DNA of 64,000 nt from Pseudomonas bijieensis (GCF_013347965.1 NZ_CP048810.1:5517501-5581500); one strand, 5' to 3'; positions 35,539 through 49,097 are shown, counted from the first letter of the stretch. A program made the numbers and translations. The notes: a model not told the origin generated them from the letters alone.

Positions 35539-37409
35539 TCACGAAAACGGGTTCTGGCGTTTTTCCCACTCGATCATCCAGTCGGCGAAGGCCTGCGGTT
35601 CCACGGCCTTGCTGAAGTAATAACCCTGGACCTCCTCGCATTGGTGTTTCTTGAGAAACTCCAATTGCTCGAGGGTCTCCACACCTTCGGCAATGATGTG
35701 CAGGTTCAGGCTCTTGCCCAGGCTGATGATGGTGCTCACCAGCTTGGCGTCGTTGCTGTCGATGCTCAGGTCACCGACGAACGACTGGTCGATCTTCAAC
35801 ACATCCACCGGAAATTTCTGCAGGTAGCTCAGGCTCGAATAGCCGGTGCCGAAGTCGTCGATGGCCAGGCGTATCCCCAGTTGCTTGATGGCCTTGAGGA
35901 TGGCGACCGTGGTATCGACGTTCTGCATCAGTACGCTTTCAGTGATCTCCAGTTCTAACTGTGTCGGGTCCAGGCCGGTTTCCTTGAGGGTGCGGGCAAT
36001 GCCGTCGACGAAGCCGCGCTGGCGAAAATCGATGGCCGAGATGTTCACCGACAAGTACAGCGGCCGCATTCCCTGGGCTTGCCAACGGCAGGCCTGTTGG
36101 CAGGCTTCCTGAAGCACCCATTGGCTCAGCGGAACGATCAGGCCACTGTCCTCGGCGACCGGAATGAAATCCGACGGATAGACCAGGCCATGATCCGGCC
36201 TGTTCCAGCGTACCAGCGCCTCGACCCCCACCACCTTGCCGCTCTTGAGGTCGAGCTTGGGTTGGTAATGCAACACGAATTCCTTGCGTTGCAGGCCCAG
36301 GCGCAGGCCGGATTCGATGGTCTGCTGCTGCCGCGCCCGGCGGTTCATGTCTTCGGTGAAGAAACGGTAGTCGTTGGGCCCGGTTTCCTTGACGTTGCGC
36401 ATCGCCGTCTCGGCTTTCTTGATCAGCGCCACGGCGTCGAAACCGTCGGTTGGGTACACGCTGATGCCCAGGCTGGCGGTGACGCTCAGGTCATGGCCGT
36501 CAATGGGCTGCGGGGTGCTGATGGCCGCCAGCAGTTTTTCGGCCACGCCTTTGGTTTGCTGCGCGTCGACGATGTCCCCCGCGATTACCACGAATTCATC
36601 CGAGCCGTAGCGGAACACCGAATCGGATTCACGCACCACGGTTGCCAGCCCCCGGGCCACCCGCTTGAGCATTTCGTCGCCCACCGGATGTCCCAGCGCA
36701 TTATTGACGCGCTTGAAACGGTCCAGGCCGATGAACATCACCGCCAGTTGCCGGTCATGTCTGCGACACTGCGCCATTGCCTGGGTCAGGCGATCGCCGA
36801 GCAACATGCTGTTGGGCAGCTCGGTGAGCACGTCGTACTGCAACAAGTGAGACACCTTGAGCAGTTCCTGGACCCGCTCTTCAATCGTGCGCTCCAGGCT
36901 GCGCATTTTCCTCGCGGCATCCTGGGCCAGTTGCCATTTCCAGGTCATGGCGCTGGCCATCTGACGGATTTCCAGGGTGTCGAAGGGTTTCTTGAGGATC
37001 AGCAGTTGGTCGTCGAACTCGATCCGTTCGGACATGGTTTCCCAGGAATAATCCGAGAACGCCGTGCACAGGGCGATTTGCAGGCGCGGGTCGGCTTTCC
37101 ACAGTTGCTCGATGGTTTGCAGGCCGTCCCAGCCCGGGGGCATGCGCATGTCGGCGAACACCAGCGCATAGGGCTGGCCTTCGGCCTGGGCGCGCTTGAC
37201 CAGTTCCAGCGCTTCTTCACCCTGATAGGCCGAGTCGATCTGGAATTGCAGCCGGTTGACCTGCGGGGTGCCGAACAGCAGGCTCTCGGTGTCGTCCAGT
37301 GAGTCATCGCTGCCGGCGCTGGGGCTGAGGATCTTGCGAAAGTCCTGATGGATTGCCGGCGTATCGTCCACCACCAGGATCCGCCGGTTGGCAGGGACCG
37401 ACATGGGGT

Positions 37410-37413
<4 letters not shown>
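35539..37413 (-). CDS. Response regulator with GGDEF and EAL domains
   Basis: 624 residues: REC (RRILVVDDTPAIHQDFRKIL, MRMPPGWDG), a coiled-coil linker, GGDEF domain with an RYGSDEF active site and an intact RxxD inhibitory site (RESD) five residues before it, then a complete EAL domain (VEALVRW, LELEITES, DDFGTGYSSL, KIDQSF, AEGVET). The EAL residues look fit for cyclic-di-GMP hydrolysis; the G-to-S change may weaken cyclase activity. Start overlaps the stop of the gene at 37410 (ATGA). Confidence 0.9.
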
Positions 37414-39701
<2,288 letters not shown>

Positions 39702-39929
39702 GGCCGTGCACCGTCTTGATGCGGACTATAGAACCCTGGAAACATCTGATATCCCTTTCGCTGGCATGAGTATTCGGCCTGTACATGGCCCTTCATGGGG
39801 TACAGCATAGCTGTCTGATCGGGATGCGCTCGTGCACTGATGGCAAATGTGTCTAAATTTTCGCAATCTACTAGCCTGTATTTTGGGGCTAAGGTAGAAC
39901 GGTTGTCGTGAATTAGGAGGGGGTTTCAA

Positions 39930-41296
39930 ATGGAAGATCAATCGCCGGACGTTCCGGTAAAGAAGCCGACGGTGCTGCTGGTCGATGACGAAGAGTCGAT
40001 TCTCAATAGCCTGCGTCGGCTATTGCGCAGTCAGCCATACGAAATCCTGCTGGCCGACAGTGGTGCCAAGGCCCTGGAAATCCTCGAGGAACGGCCGGTC
40101 GACCTGGTGATGACCGACGCGCGTATGCCGAACATGGATGGCGCCACGCTGCTGGCCGAGATCCGCAAGTTGTATCCATCGACCTTGCGCATCCTGCTCA
40201 CCGGTTATGCCGATGTGGACATGATGACCAAGGCCATCAACGAGGGGCAGCTTTATCGCTACCTCAGCAAGCCCTGGAACGATGAGGAATTGGTGCAGGC
40301 CCTGCGCCAGGCCCTGGCTCACCAGCATTCCGAAAGCGAGCGCCAGCGCCTCGAAGCGCTGAATCGCGAGCAGAACCAGCAACTCAAGACCCTTAACGCC
40401 ACCCTGGAAAAACGCGTGGCGTCGCGCACCTCCGAGTTGCAGCAGACCGCCGACATGCTCGACCTGGCCTATGACGAGCTCAAGCGCAGTTATGTGACCA
40501 GCACCGAGGTGTTTTCGCTGATCGCCAACCTGCGCCTGCCCAAGGCCAAGCAGACCAACCGGCAGATCATCGAGTTGATCAGGGTCTACAGCCGGCTGCA
40601 TTTCCTCGATGAGTCCACCGACCGCGACCTGACCATGGCCGCGGCGCTCTACAACATCGGCAAGCTGAGCTGGACCGACAACATGATGGTCACGCCCGCC
40701 GACATGCTGCACCACACTGAGCTCGAGCTGTACCGCGCCTATCCGAAGCAGAGCGAATCGCTGCTGATGACCCTGGACCCTATGAAGGACGCAGCGCGGA
40801 TCATTCGCCACCACCAGGAGCGTTGGGACGGCAGCGGTTTCCCCGAGCACCTAAAGGGCGATGCCATTCCGTTCGGTTCGCGGCTGTTGAAACTGGCGGT
40901 GGACTTCATCGAGCTGCAACGTGGCTTGATACTCGAACGGCAGATGAACAGTGACGAAGCGCTGGTCTACATCCGCAAATACGCCGGCAAGCTATACGAC
41001 CCGGACATGATCGAGGACTTCATCAAGGCCTGTGGCGAATACCTGGAAGACGTGACCTTGTCGGACCCGACGGTGAAGGTCATGAATACCCGGGAACTGG
41101 CGGCGGGCATGATCCTGGCGCGTAACCTCAACGCCGACAACGGCATGCTGTTGCTCAACGCCGGCAAGGTCCTGAGCGCTCCACTGGTGGAAAAACTCAT
41201 CGCCTTCGAAGCGATGGAGGGGGGGCCCGGTACAGCGTGTTCGTCAAAATCCCCGAGGAGGCCGACCCTTCGGTGCCGAAGCCGATTTTGGGGTGA
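39930..41296 (+). CDS. Response regulator with HD-like phosphohydrolase domain, 3' frameshift at G7
   Basis: Receiver domain (KPTVLLVDDEESILNSL, phospho-acceptor D63 in VMTDARMPNMDG), a coiled coil (about 130-165), then an HD-GYP-like domain. The HD dyad is replaced by LYNIGK where LHDIGK is expected and there is no GYP, though HHQERWDGSGFPEHLKGD is kept, so catalysis is doubtful. At the seven Gs (41219-41225) the frame slips: adding one G gives the natural end RYSVFVKIPEEADPSVPKPI and stop at 41296 (455 residues). As written the frame runs into a REP element to 41366. ATG 39930 has AGGAGG upstream. Confidence 0.85.
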
Positions 41297-41323
41297 CAGA
41301 CCTCTAGCGGTCACTGCGATTCC

Positions 41324-41415
41324 TTGTGGGAGCGAGCCTGCTCGCGATGGCGGCGTATCAGTTTAAAAAGAAATCGACTGACACTCCGTCATCGCGAGCA
41401 GGCTCGCTCCCACAG
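41324..41415. repeat. REPIN
   Basis: TTGTGGGAGCGAGCCTGCTC...GCGAT and inverted partner ending CTCGCTCCCACAG. Because of the upstream frameshift, the translated frame of the RR-HD gene would run into it. Confidence 0.83.
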
Positions 41416-41512
41416 GGGGCTGTGCGTGTGCCGAAACGGGTGCCAGGCTTTTCTCCCTCCGTCCTGGTCTGTAATCTCCCCGGCATTTCCCCGCCCAAGG
41501 CTTTGATCTCCC

Positions 41513-41930
41513 ATGACCACTCCCCCTCATCCGTATCGCCGCCGCCCTGCTGCTCGGGTCGGACGGGCGAACCCTGCTGGTGCGCAAGCGCGGCACCCAG
41601 GCCTTCATGCAGCCGGGCGGCAAGATCGAGGCCCATGAGCAGCCGGTGCAGGCGCTGGCCCGTGAATTGGAAGAGGAGCTTGGCTTACAGATCGACCCGG
41701 CACAGGCCCGGCACCTGGGCGTGTTCAGCGCTCCGGCGGCCAACGAACCGGGGTTCGTCGTGCAGGCCGAGGTGTTTTTGCTACGCATCGACGCGCCGGT
41801 TTCGCCGGCTGCCGAGATTGAAGAGATTTGCTGGATCGACCCGGCCGGTGACAATGATCTTGTGCTGGCACCGTTGACAGGCGAGGTGATCCTGCCGTTT
41901 TATCGAGCGACACATCTCGCCACCTGCTGA
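41513..41930 (+). CDS. Nudix hydrolase (MutT-like), frameshifted at C5
   Basis: From ATG 41513 the protein should begin MTTPLIRIAAALLLGSDGRT and LLVRKRG, but five Cs at 41522-41526 put the start out of frame; four Cs restore a continuous 138-residue Nudix protein. The remaining frame holds the Nudix box GGKIEAHEQPVQALARELEEELGL (G-x5-E-x7-RELEEELGL) and a FYRAT... end. Substrate unknown. As written, translation could only start inside (41580). Followed 24 bases later by a LysE-type gene. Confidence 0.82.
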
Positions 41931-41954
41931 TTCACGCCTCAAGGACTGATGCTC

Positions 41955-42593
41955 ATGATTCCACTGCCGGACCTGTTGATTTTCGCCGCCGCCGCGTTGC
42001 TGATGGTACTGACGCCTGGCCCAAACATGATTTACCTGATCTCCCGTTCGATCTGCCAGGGCCGCAAGGCCGGCGTCACCTCCCTGCTGGGAGTGGTGGC
42101 GGGGTTCTTCGTGCACATGTTCGCCGCCGCCGCCGGGTTGACGGCGGTGTTCCTGGCGGTGCCCGTGGCCTATGAGTTGTTGAAATGGGCCGGTGCGCTG
42201 TACCTGTTGTGGCTGGCCTGGCAGGCCGTGAAGCCCGGCGCGCGTTCGCCCTTCGAGGCCCAGCAATTGCCTGCGGACTCGACGCGCAAGTTGATCACCA
42301 TGGGGTTTCTCACCAGCGCGCTGAATCCCAAGATCGCGGTGTTCTATCTGTCGGTGTTCCCGCAGTTCATCAGCCCGGAACACGGTTCACTGTTCACCCA
42401 GAGCATTGTCCTGGGGCTGACCCAGATCAGCGTCAGTTTCAGCGTCAACCTGTTGATTGCCCTGTTCGCTGCCGGCATTGCCTCGTGGTTCGTCCACAAC
42501 CCGACCTGGCTGGCGGCGCAGCGTTACTTCATGGGGTTTGTGCTCGGTGCGCTGGCGTTGCGCCTGATGTTTGAGCAACGGCGTTCGGCGTGA
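41955..42593 (+). CDS. LysE/RhtB family amino-acid exporter
   Basis: About 212 residues, six membrane helices, with the family motif LLMVLTPGPNMIYLISRSI near the start and LITMGFLTSALNPKIAVFYLSVFPQF in the middle. This group exports amino acids or related compounds. ATG 41955 has AAGGA nine bases upstream; an ATG two codons earlier (41949) is too close to that site. The stop overlaps the GTG start of the acetyltransferase gene. Confidence 0.88.
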   Translation: MIPLPDLLIFAAAALLMVLTPGPNMIYLISRSICQGRKAGVTSLLGVVAGFFVHMFAAAAGLTAVFLAVPVAYELLKWAGALYLLWLAWQAVKPGARSPFEAQQLPADSTRKLITMGFLTSALNPKIAVFYLSVFPQFISPEHGSLFTQSIVLGLTQISVSFSVNLLIALFAAGIASWFVHNPTWLAAQRYFMGFVLGALALRLMFEQRRSA

Positions 42594-43087
42594 GCATCCG
42601 ACGGTTGCGGGCCGGCGATGCCCAGGTGTATCGCCAACTGATGCTCCAGGCGTACGCCCTGCATCCGCAGGCCTTCACCTCCAGCGTCAACGAGCGGGCG
42701 AAGTTGCCCATCAACTGGTGGGAATCGCGCCTGGGCAGCCGGTTCGATGTGCTGCTGGGGGCGTTTGTCGAGCAAGCGTTGGTCGGCATCGTCGGCCTGG
42801 CCCTGGAGCCCCGGGAAAAAGCCCGGCACAAGGCGTTGCTGTTCGGCATGTACGTCGCCGATGAGCATCGCCATCGCGGGCTCGGCTACCAACTGGTGCA
42901 GGCCGCCCTCGACGAAGCCCGGCGCTATCCCTTTCTGCGCCTGGTGCAACTGACCGTCACCGCCGGCAACGACCCGGCGGTCAAGCTCTACCAGCGCTGC
43001 GGCTTCGTCCTGTACGGCCTCGAGCCAATGGCGATCCGCGTGGACGACCAATACCTGGACAAAATCCACATGTGGCTCGAACTCTAA
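42590..43087 (+). CDS. GNAT family N-acetyltransferase
   Basis: 165 residues, starting at GTG 42590 overlapping the exporter's stop codon. GNAT fold features: IRRLRAGDAQVYRQLMLQAY N-terminus, ALLFGMYVADEHRHRGLGYQL acetyl-CoA loop (RHRGLG), and NDPAVKLYQRCGFVLYGLEP C-terminal strand. Transfers an acetyl group from acetyl-CoA; substrate unknown. Pairing with an exporter suggests modification and export of a small amine, an inference only. Confidence 0.88.
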   Translation: MSIRRLRAGDAQVYRQLMLQAYALHPQAFTSSVNERAKLPINWWESRLGSRFDVLLGAFVEQALVGIVGLALEPREKARHKALLFGMYVADEHRHRGLGYQLVQAALDEARRYPFLRLVQLTVTAGNDPAVKLYQRCGFVLYGLEPMAIRVDDQYLDKIHMWLEL

Positions 43088-43114
43088 TCCCTGTGACCAT
43101 GACCGTTGCGCTTT

Positions 43115-43246
43115 TGTGGCGAGGGGATTTATCCCCGTTGGGCTGCGAAGCGGCCCTAAAGCAGTGAACTCAATCTTCCTGACACACCGAGCTGCCTGGC
43201 TTGGGGGCTGCTTCGCAGCCCAGCGGGGATAAATCCCCTCGCCACA
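43115..43246. repeat. GTGGCGAGGGG-type long inverted repeat
   Basis: Arms TGTGGCGAGGGGATTTATCC and complement ending CCCTCGCCACA between the convergent acetyltransferase and metR genes. Confidence 0.8.
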
Positions 43247-43257
43247 AAGGCCGCCAG

Positions 43258-44187
43258 TCAGCGCACGGCACTGACCCCATCCAATGTCGAAAACGAGGTG
43301 TCCTTGGCCGTCAGCAGAAAATCGCGCATGTACGGCGCGTCGAGCATGTCGGTCCGCACCGCCGCATACAGCGTGGCAAACAAGCCTTTCTCCCCCAGCC
43401 GCTTGGCCTTCACGTAACCCCGCGAGCTGTATTCATGCAGGGCCCAGTGCGGCATGCCGCAGACGCCACGGCCGCTGGCCACCAGTTGCATCATCATCAC
43501 CGTCAATTCAGAGGTACGGACCTGGGCCGGTTCGATGTCGGCCGGTTCCAGGAAACGGGTGAAGATGTCCAGCCGGTCGCGCTCCACCGGGTAGGTGATC
43601 AGGGTTTCGCTGATCAGGTCCTCGGGCACGATGTAGGGCTTGCCCGCCAGCCGATGCTGGTTGGCGACGGCGAGCATCGCTTCGTAGGTGAACAGCGGCA
43701 CGTACGTGATGCCGGCCAGCTCCAGCGGGTCGGAGGTCACCACCAGGTCGAGGTCGCCCCGGGCCAGGGCCGGCAATGGAGCGAAGGCGAAGCCCGAGGC
43801 CAGGTCCAGTTCGACTTCCGGCCAGGCATCGCGGAACTGGTCGATGGTCGGCATCAACCACTGGAAGCAGCTATGGCACTCGATGGCCATGTGCAGGCGC
43901 CCGGCGGTGCCGCCAGCCAAGCGGGCGATGTCCCGTTCAGCACTGCGCAGCAACGGCAGGGCGGCATCGGCCAGTTGCAACAGGCGCAGGCCGGCGCTGG
44001 TGAAGCGCACGGGCTTGGTCTTGCGCACGAACAACTGCATGCCCAGGCGCTCTTCCAGTTCCTTGAACTGGTGGGAGAGAGCGGACTGGGTCAGGTGCAG
44101 GCGTTCGGCGGCTTCGACCAGGCTGTCGGCTTCGCGCAGGGCGTGCAGGGTCTTGAGGTGACGGAGTTCAAGCACCGTGGGCTCCAT
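43258..44187 (-). CDS. metR: LysR-type activator of methionine genes (MetR)
   Basis: 309 residues: LysR winged helix at the N-terminus ([42 protein letters not shown]), then a substrate-binding-type effector domain. It is divergent from metE with 95 bases between, the standard metR/metE layout; in enteric bacteria MetR uses homocysteine as coeffector. The [13 protein letters not shown] start and [15 protein letters not shown] segment are typical of MetR. Confidence 0.92.
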   Translation of the reverse strand: MEPTVLELRHLKTLHALREADSLVEAAERLHLTQSALSHQFKELEERLGMQLFVRKTKPVRFTSAGLRLLQLADAALPLLRSAERDIARLAGGTAGRLHMAIECHSCFQWLMPTIDQFRDAWPEVELDLASGFAFAPLPALARGDLDLVVTSDPLELAGITYVPLFTYEAMLAVANQHRLAGKPYIVPEDLISETLITYPVERDRLDIFTRFLEPADIEPAQVRTSELTVMMMQLVASGRGVCGMPHWALHEYSSRGYVKAKRLGEKGLFATLYAAVRTDMLDAPYMRDFLLTAKDTSFSTLDGVSAVR

Positions 44188-44202
44188 GAGTAAAACTTGT
44201 GA

Positions 44203-44220
44203 TCAACACGAAAATGTTGA
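44203..44220. promoter_or_regulatory. Inverted repeat in the metR-metE intergenic region
   Basis: TCAACA - CGAAAA - TGTTGA, a perfect 6-bp inverted repeat 15 bases from the metR start and 62 from metE. It is not the enteric TGAA-N5-TTCA consensus, so assignment to MetR is tentative. metE has an AGGAGG ribosome site at 44268-44273. Confidence 0.5.
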
Positions 44221-44282
44221 GTTTGTCTCATGTGGGCCGTGCTGTCGACAATAGCGCCATCTTTTATAGGAGGACGCACACC

Positions 44283-46595
44283 ATGGCCCTGGCCCACACC
44301 CTCGGTTTTCCCCGCATCGGCGCCGACCGCGAACTGAAAAAAGCCCTCGAAGCCTACTGGAAGGGCGACCTGGCCCCGGCCGCGCTGCAAGCGGTGGGAC
44401 GCGAACTGCGGGCCCGGCACTGGCAATTGCAGAAAGACGCCGGCATTGACCTGCTGCCCGTCGGCGACTTTGCCTGGTACGACCAGGTGCTGGGCCATAC
44501 CTTGACCCTGGGCGCCGTCCCACAACGTTTCCACGGCACCTTGAATGCCCAGGGCCGACCGACCCTCGACACCCTGTTCGCCATGGCCCGTGGCGCCACG
44601 GCCAGTTGCTGCAATGCCGACCACGGCCAGGCGCAATACGCCCAGGAGCTGACCAAGTGGTTCGACACTAACTACCACTACCTGGTCCCGGAATTTTCCG
44701 CCGACCAGACCTTCGCCCTGAGCTGGGAGCAGTTGTTCGATGAAGTGGACGAGGCCCATGCCTTGGGCCATCAGGTCAAACCGGTAATCATCGGCCCGTT
44801 GACCTACTTGTGGCTGGGCAAGGCCAAGGGTGCGGATTTCGACAAGCTCGGCCTGCTGGAGCGTCTGTTGCCGGTCTACGGGGAAATCCTCAATCGGCTC
44901 AAGGCTCAGGGCGTGGAGTGGGTGCAGATCGACGAACCGATCCTCACCCTCGACCTGCCCCAGGCCTGGAAAAGCGCGTTCGAGCGTGCCTATCACATCC
45001 TCCAGTATTCGCCGCTGAAAAAACTGGTGGCGACTTATTTCAGTGGCCTGGAAGACAACCTCGGCCTGGCGGTGAGCCTGCCGGTGGACGGCTTGCACAT
45101 CGACGCGGTGCGCGCCCCGGAACAATTGGGCCAAGTGCTGGACCGCCTGCCGACCTACAAGATTCTCTCGGTGGGCCTGGTCAATGGTCGCAACATTTGG
45201 CGCTGCGAGCTGGAACAGGCGCTGGCGCAACTGCAACCGGCCCAGGAGCGCTTTGGCGACAACCTCTGGGTCAGCACTTCGTGCTCGCTGTTGCACAGCC
45301 CGGTGGACCTGGAACGCGAAGACCGGCTCGATCCGGAACTCAAAAGCTGGCTGGCCTTTGCCGTGCAGAAGTGCGGTGAGGTGGCGGTGTTGCGCGATGC
45401 GCTCAACGATCCACAGGCCCCGGGTGTACAGCAGGCCCTGGCCGTCAGCCGTGACGTGCAGACCGGTCGCGCCAGCTCGACGCGCATTCATAAAGCCGAG
45501 GTTCAGGCGCGCCTGGCGGCCATCGGGCCACAGGACAGCCAGCGGTGTTCGCCGTTTGCCAAGCGCATCGAGAAGCAGCGTGCCCGACTGAAACTGCCCC
45601 CTTTTCCCACCACCACCATCGGCTCCTTCCCGCAGACCCCGGCGATCCGCCTGGCGCGTCAGGCTTATAAGCAAGGCAAGCTGTCGGCCAACGATTATCA
45701 GGATGCCATGCATACCGAGATCCGCCATGCCGTGCAGATCCAGGAACGCCTGGGCCTGGATGTGCTGGTGCACGGTGAAGCCGAGCGCAACGACATGGTG
45801 GAATACTTCGCCGAGCAACTGGACGGCTACGCCTTCACCCGTTTCGGCTGGGTGCAGAGCTATGGCTCGCGTTGCGTGAAGCCGGCGATCATTTATGGAG
45901 ACGTCAGCCGACCGAATGCCATGACCGTCGACTGGATCCGCTACGCGCAAAGCCTGACCGACAAGGTCATGAAAGGCATGCTCACCGGTCCCGTGACCAT
46001 GCTGATGTGGTCGTTCCCCCGCGAAGACGTGTCGCGCCAGGTCCAGGCCCGACAACTGGCCCTGGCCCTGCGCGACGAAGTGCTGGACCTGGAAAAGGCC
46101 GGGATCAAGATCGTGCAGATCGACGAGGCGGCGTTCCGCGAAGGTCTGCCTTTGCGTCGCGGGCAATGGCAGGCGTACCTGGACTGGGCCGTGGAGGCCT
46201 TCCGCTTGAGCGCATCGGGCGTGGGCGACGAAACCCAGATCCATACCCACATGTGCTATAGCGAATTCAACGACGTGATCCAGGCCATCGCCGACATGGA
46301 CGCCGATGTCATCACCATCGAAACCTCGCGCTCGGACATGGAACTGCTCGACGCGTTCGAGGCCTTCGACTACCCCAATGACATCGGTCCGGGCGTCTAC
46401 GACATCCACTCGCCACGGGTGCCGGACACCGCCGAGATGATCGCGCTGATGAGCAAGGCAGTGAAACGAATCGCGCCTGAGCGGCTGTGGGTCAACCCTG
46501 ACTGCGGGCTGAAAACCCGGGGCTGGCCGGAGACGGAAGCGGCGTTGGTGAACATGGTGGCGGCGGCGCGGCAGTTGCGCAGCCAGCTGGCCTGA
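44283..46595 (+). CDS. metE: Cobalamin-independent methionine synthase
   Basis: Transfers the methyl group of 5-methyltetrahydropteroyl-triglutamate to homocysteine. 770 residues, the usual length: N-terminal barrel ([32 protein letters not shown]) and C-terminal catalytic barrel ([50 protein letters not shown] with zinc ligands, [12 protein letters not shown] with the zinc Cys). ATG 44283 with AGGAGG upstream. Expected to be activated by the divergent MetR. Confidence 0.97.
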   Translation: MALAHTLGFPRIGADRELKKALEAYWKGDLAPAALQAVGRELRARHWQLQKDAGIDLLPVGDFAWYDQVLGHTLTLGAVPQRFHGTLNAQGRPTLDTLFAMARGATASCCNADHGQAQYAQELTKWFDTNYHYLVPEFSADQTFALSWEQLFDEVDEAHALGHQVKPVIIGPLTYLWLGKAKGADFDKLGLLERLLPVYGEILNRLKAQGVEWVQIDEPILTLDLPQAWKSAFERAYHILQYSPLKKLVATYFSGLEDNLGLAVSLPVDGLHIDAVRAPEQLGQVLDRLPTYKILSVGLVNGRNIWRCELEQALAQLQPAQERFGDNLWVSTSCSLLHSPVDLEREDRLDPELKSWLAFAVQKCGEVAVLRDALNDPQAPGVQQALAVSRDVQTGRASSTRIHKAEVQARLAAIGPQDSQRCSPFAKRIEKQRARLKLPPFPTTTIGSFPQTPAIRLARQAYKQGKLSANDYQDAMHTEIRHAVQIQERLGLDVLVHGEAERNDMVEYFAEQLDGYAFTRFGWVQSYGSRCVKPAIIYGDVSRPNAMTVDWIRYAQSLTDKVMKGMLTGPVTMLMWSFPREDVSRQVQARQLALALRDEVLDLEKAGIKIVQIDEAAFREGLPLRRGQWQAYLDWAVEAFRLSASGVGDETQIHTHMCYSEFNDVIQAIADMDADVITIETSRSDMELLDAFEAFDYPNDIGPGVYDIHSPRVPDTAEMIALMSKAVKRIAPERLWVNPDCGLKTRGWPETEAALVNMVAAARQLRSQLA

Positions 46596-46617
46596 AACCG
46601 GTACCTTGAGCCGGGAC

Positions 46618-46706
46618 TTGTGGGAGCAAAGCTTGCTCGCGATGAAGCCAACGCGATCTTTCTGGAATCGAGGTGCCTGTATCGCGAGCAAGCTTTGCTC
46701 CCACAG
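46618..46706. repeat. REPIN, followed by a short tandem repeat
   Basis: CTTGTGGGAGCAAAGCTTGC...TCGCGAT and inverted partner 46681-46706. Immediately after it CCCACAGATACATCCTT is repeated (two copies, to about 46736). Confidence 0.8.
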
Positions 46707-46850
46707 ATACATCCTTTCCCACAGATACATCCTTCGCGCAGGCAACCACTCGGCAATCTTCATCAAACTGTCACGCAACTGTGGCAGCGCGCTTGAACAA
46801 ACTTCATCAGACTCGCGCTCTACTGGGGTTCTGCGTTTCGGTGTTTCTTC

Positions 46851-47870
46851 ATGCGTGTATTCATTTTCCTGGCCGCGTTGTTTTTCGGCCTGCCGTCGAT
46901 GGCGGCGTCTCGTTGTGATGTCAATGTTGCGACCCAACGTGTCGATCTGGATCAGGTGAGCCTGGCCTACCAGAGCGTTGGCCGTGCTTCCGATCCGGCA
47001 TTGCTGCTGGTGATGGGCCTGGGCGGGCAGTTGATCCATTGGCCGGATGAAGTGGTGGTCGCCTTGTGCGAGCAAGGTTTCCGGGTGATCCGCTACGACA
47101 ACCGCGACGTCGGCCTGTCCACCTGGCGCCAGGCGCCCGGCAGCGCCAACCTGACCTTCGAAGCCCTGCGTTACAAGCTCGGCTTGCCCGTGGCCGCGCC
47201 TTATACCTTGACCGATATGGCTGACGACGGGCTGGGGTTGATGGATGCCTTGCAGGTGCAAAGCTTCCACGTGTTGGGTGTGAGCATGGGCGGGATGATC
47301 GCCCAGCACATGGCCGCCATGGCGCCGCAGCGGGTCGAAAGCCTGACCCTGATCATGACCAGTTCCGGTGCCGAAGGCCTGCCCGCACCCAGCGCCGCGC
47401 TGGTGCAGTTGCTATCGCGCCGCAGTGCGCCGAATCGCGAAGCGGCATTGCAACAACAGGCCGACCTGCTGGCCGCGCTGGGCAGTCCGATGGTGGTGGA
47501 TGATCGCCAGGTATTGCTGCATCAGGCTGCCGTGGCCTATGACCGGGCCTTCAATCCCGAAGGCGTGAAGCGCCAGATCATGGCGATCATGGCCGAGCCG
47601 AGCCGGGTGGCGCTGCTCAACCAACTGCGAGTGCCGACCCTGGTGGTCCACGGCACCGCCGACCCTTTGCTGCCAGTGATGCACGGCGTGCACTTGGCGG
47701 CGCACATCCAAGGCAGTCAATTGAAACTGATCCCGGGCCTGGCCCATCGCTTCCAGGATGCATTCAAGGCACCGTTGCTGGGGGCGGTTTTGCCGTACCT
47801 GCAGCAGCATCGCGAAGACACTTCGCACTGGGCGCAGATCGAGCCGGTGCAGGCGCCGAATCTGCTCTGA
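46851..47870 (+). CDS. Exported alpha/beta hydrolase
   Basis: 339 residues with a signal peptide ([20 protein letters not shown]). Alpha/beta hydrolase fold with the nucleophile elbow GVSMGGM, acid in [11 protein letters not shown] and histidine in [26 protein letters not shown] and NRDVGLSTW match the group annotated as aclacinomycin-methylesterase-like hydrolases. Substrate unknown; most family members are cytoplasmic, so the signal peptide is notable. Confidence 0.85.
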   Translation: MRVFIFLAALFFGLPSMAASRCDVNVATQRVDLDQVSLAYQSVGRASDPALLLVMGLGGQLIHWPDEVVVALCEQGFRVIRYDNRDVGLSTWRQAPGSANLTFEALRYKLGLPVAAPYTLTDMADDGLGLMDALQVQSFHVLGVSMGGMIAQHMAAMAPQRVESLTLIMTSSGAEGLPAPSAALVQLLSRRSAPNREAALQQQADLLAALGSPMVVDDRQVLLHQAAVAYDRAFNPEGVKRQIMAIMAEPSRVALLNQLRVPTLVVHGTADPLLPVMHGVHLAAHIQGSQLKLIPGLAHRFQDAFKAPLLGAVLPYLQQHREDTSHWAQIEPVQAPNLL

Positions 47871-47900
47871 TAGCACCTTCTTTTTAAAGGACTGGGCTTT

Positions 47901-48027
47901 TGTGGCGAGGGAGCTTGCTCCCGCTGGGCTGCGCAGCAGCCCCTAGGGTTCAGCCCGAGGCATCAAGGTGGCTGGGTAGATTATGGGGTTGCTTTGCAAC
48001 CCAGCGGGAGCAAGCTCCCTCGCCACA
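47901..48027. repeat. GTGGCGAGGGAGC-type inverted repeat
   Basis: TGTGGCGAGGGAGCTTGCTC with GCTGGGCTGCGCAGCAGCC inner arm, and the inverse ending CTCCCTCGCCACA, between convergent genes. Confidence 0.8.
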
Positions 48028-48061
48028 GTTTCATTCACCTTTGAAGGGGGAGGGTCAGCCT

Positions 48062-48943
48062 CTACCGCGCTTGAGCCTGCTCCACCAACCACCTCATCAA
48101 TTCCTGCAACGGCCCCGATGACTCGGGCTTGCGCGGGTGCACCAGGTGATAGCCCAGCCCGGTCTGGACCTTCAGCTCGAACGGCATCACCAGCCTGCCG
48201 GCGCTCAGGTCGTCGCCGATCAACGACCAGTCGCCAATCGCCACGCCTGTGCCCTGGGAGGCCATGGACATCGCCAGGTCCAGGGTTTCGAAGTGCTGGC
48301 CCTTGCTGACATTGCTCAAGTGCACATCGGCCGCTTCCAGCCAGGCGTTCCAGTCGCGCTCGTCACGGGTGGGGTGCAACAGCAGGTGTTGTTGCAGGTC
48401 GGCGGGTTCACGCAGAGGTACGGAGCCTTCCAGGACCGGGCGAGAACAGACAGGCGTCAGTTGTTCATCGAACAGGTGCAGGCACGTCAATGAGGCATCG
48501 GGTGGCGGACCATAGATCACCGCGGCGTCGAAGGCTTCACGCTGGAAATCCACACCGTGCCTGACCGTGGTGGTCAGCTCCACCGGTACGTCCGGCCGTT
48601 CCTTCTGCCATTGCAACAGACGTGGCAGCAGCCAGCGCATCACACAGGTCGGGGCCTTGAGTTGCAGGGTCTGGCGCTTTTCACCGATCTGCTCCACCGC
48701 TTCGCCGATCAGGCTGAACACCTGCTGCACCCGTGGCAGCCACGCCAGGCCCTCGGCGGTCAGGCTCAGGCCGCGCGCCTGGCGCTGGAACAGCGCATAA
48801 CCCAAATGATCTTCCAGCCCGGCGATCTGTCGGCTCACCGCGCCCTGGGTGATGTGCAGCTGCTCGGCGGCCCGGGTGAAGTTGCAGCACTGGGCCGTGA
48901 TCAGAAACGTATGGAGCGCCGGCAGCGGGGGAAGTCGTTTCAT
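48062..48943 (-). CDS. LysR family regulator (GcvA-like)
   Basis: 293 residues: N-terminal winged helix (PPLPALHTFLITAQCCNFTRAAEQLHITQGAVSRQIAGLEDHLG) of the GcvA/AmpR subgroup, then an effector-binding domain (LQLKAPTCVMRWLLPRL, DAAVIYGPPPD). Divergent from the ketoarginine decarboxylase gene with 154 bases between, so it probably controls the catabolic and transport genes that follow. Confidence 0.88.
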   Translation of the reverse strand: MKRLPPLPALHTFLITAQCCNFTRAAEQLHITQGAVSRQIAGLEDHLGYALFQRQARGLSLTAEGLAWLPRVQQVFSLIGEAVEQIGEKRQTLQLKAPTCVMRWLLPRLLQWQKERPDVPVELTTTVRHGVDFQREAFDAAVIYGPPPDASLTCLHLFDEQLTPVCSRPVLEGSVPLREPADLQQHLLLHPTRDERDWNAWLEAADVHLSNVSKGQHFETLDLAMSMASQGTGVAIGDWSLIGDDLSAGRLVMPFELKVQTGLGYHLVHPRKPESSGPLQELMRWLVEQAQAR

Positions 48944-49097
48944 TTCGGATCCAAGCCATGACGTGAGGACATGGCTAGTATGACTTTTTATCCATTGTTG
49001 CCGCTATGGTCGGACCGTTCCAATAACGCCATTCCCCAAACAAAAAGGGACCCGCCGCGTGCTGTGCGGAGCCCTTTACAAGAAAAAGGCAATGGCA

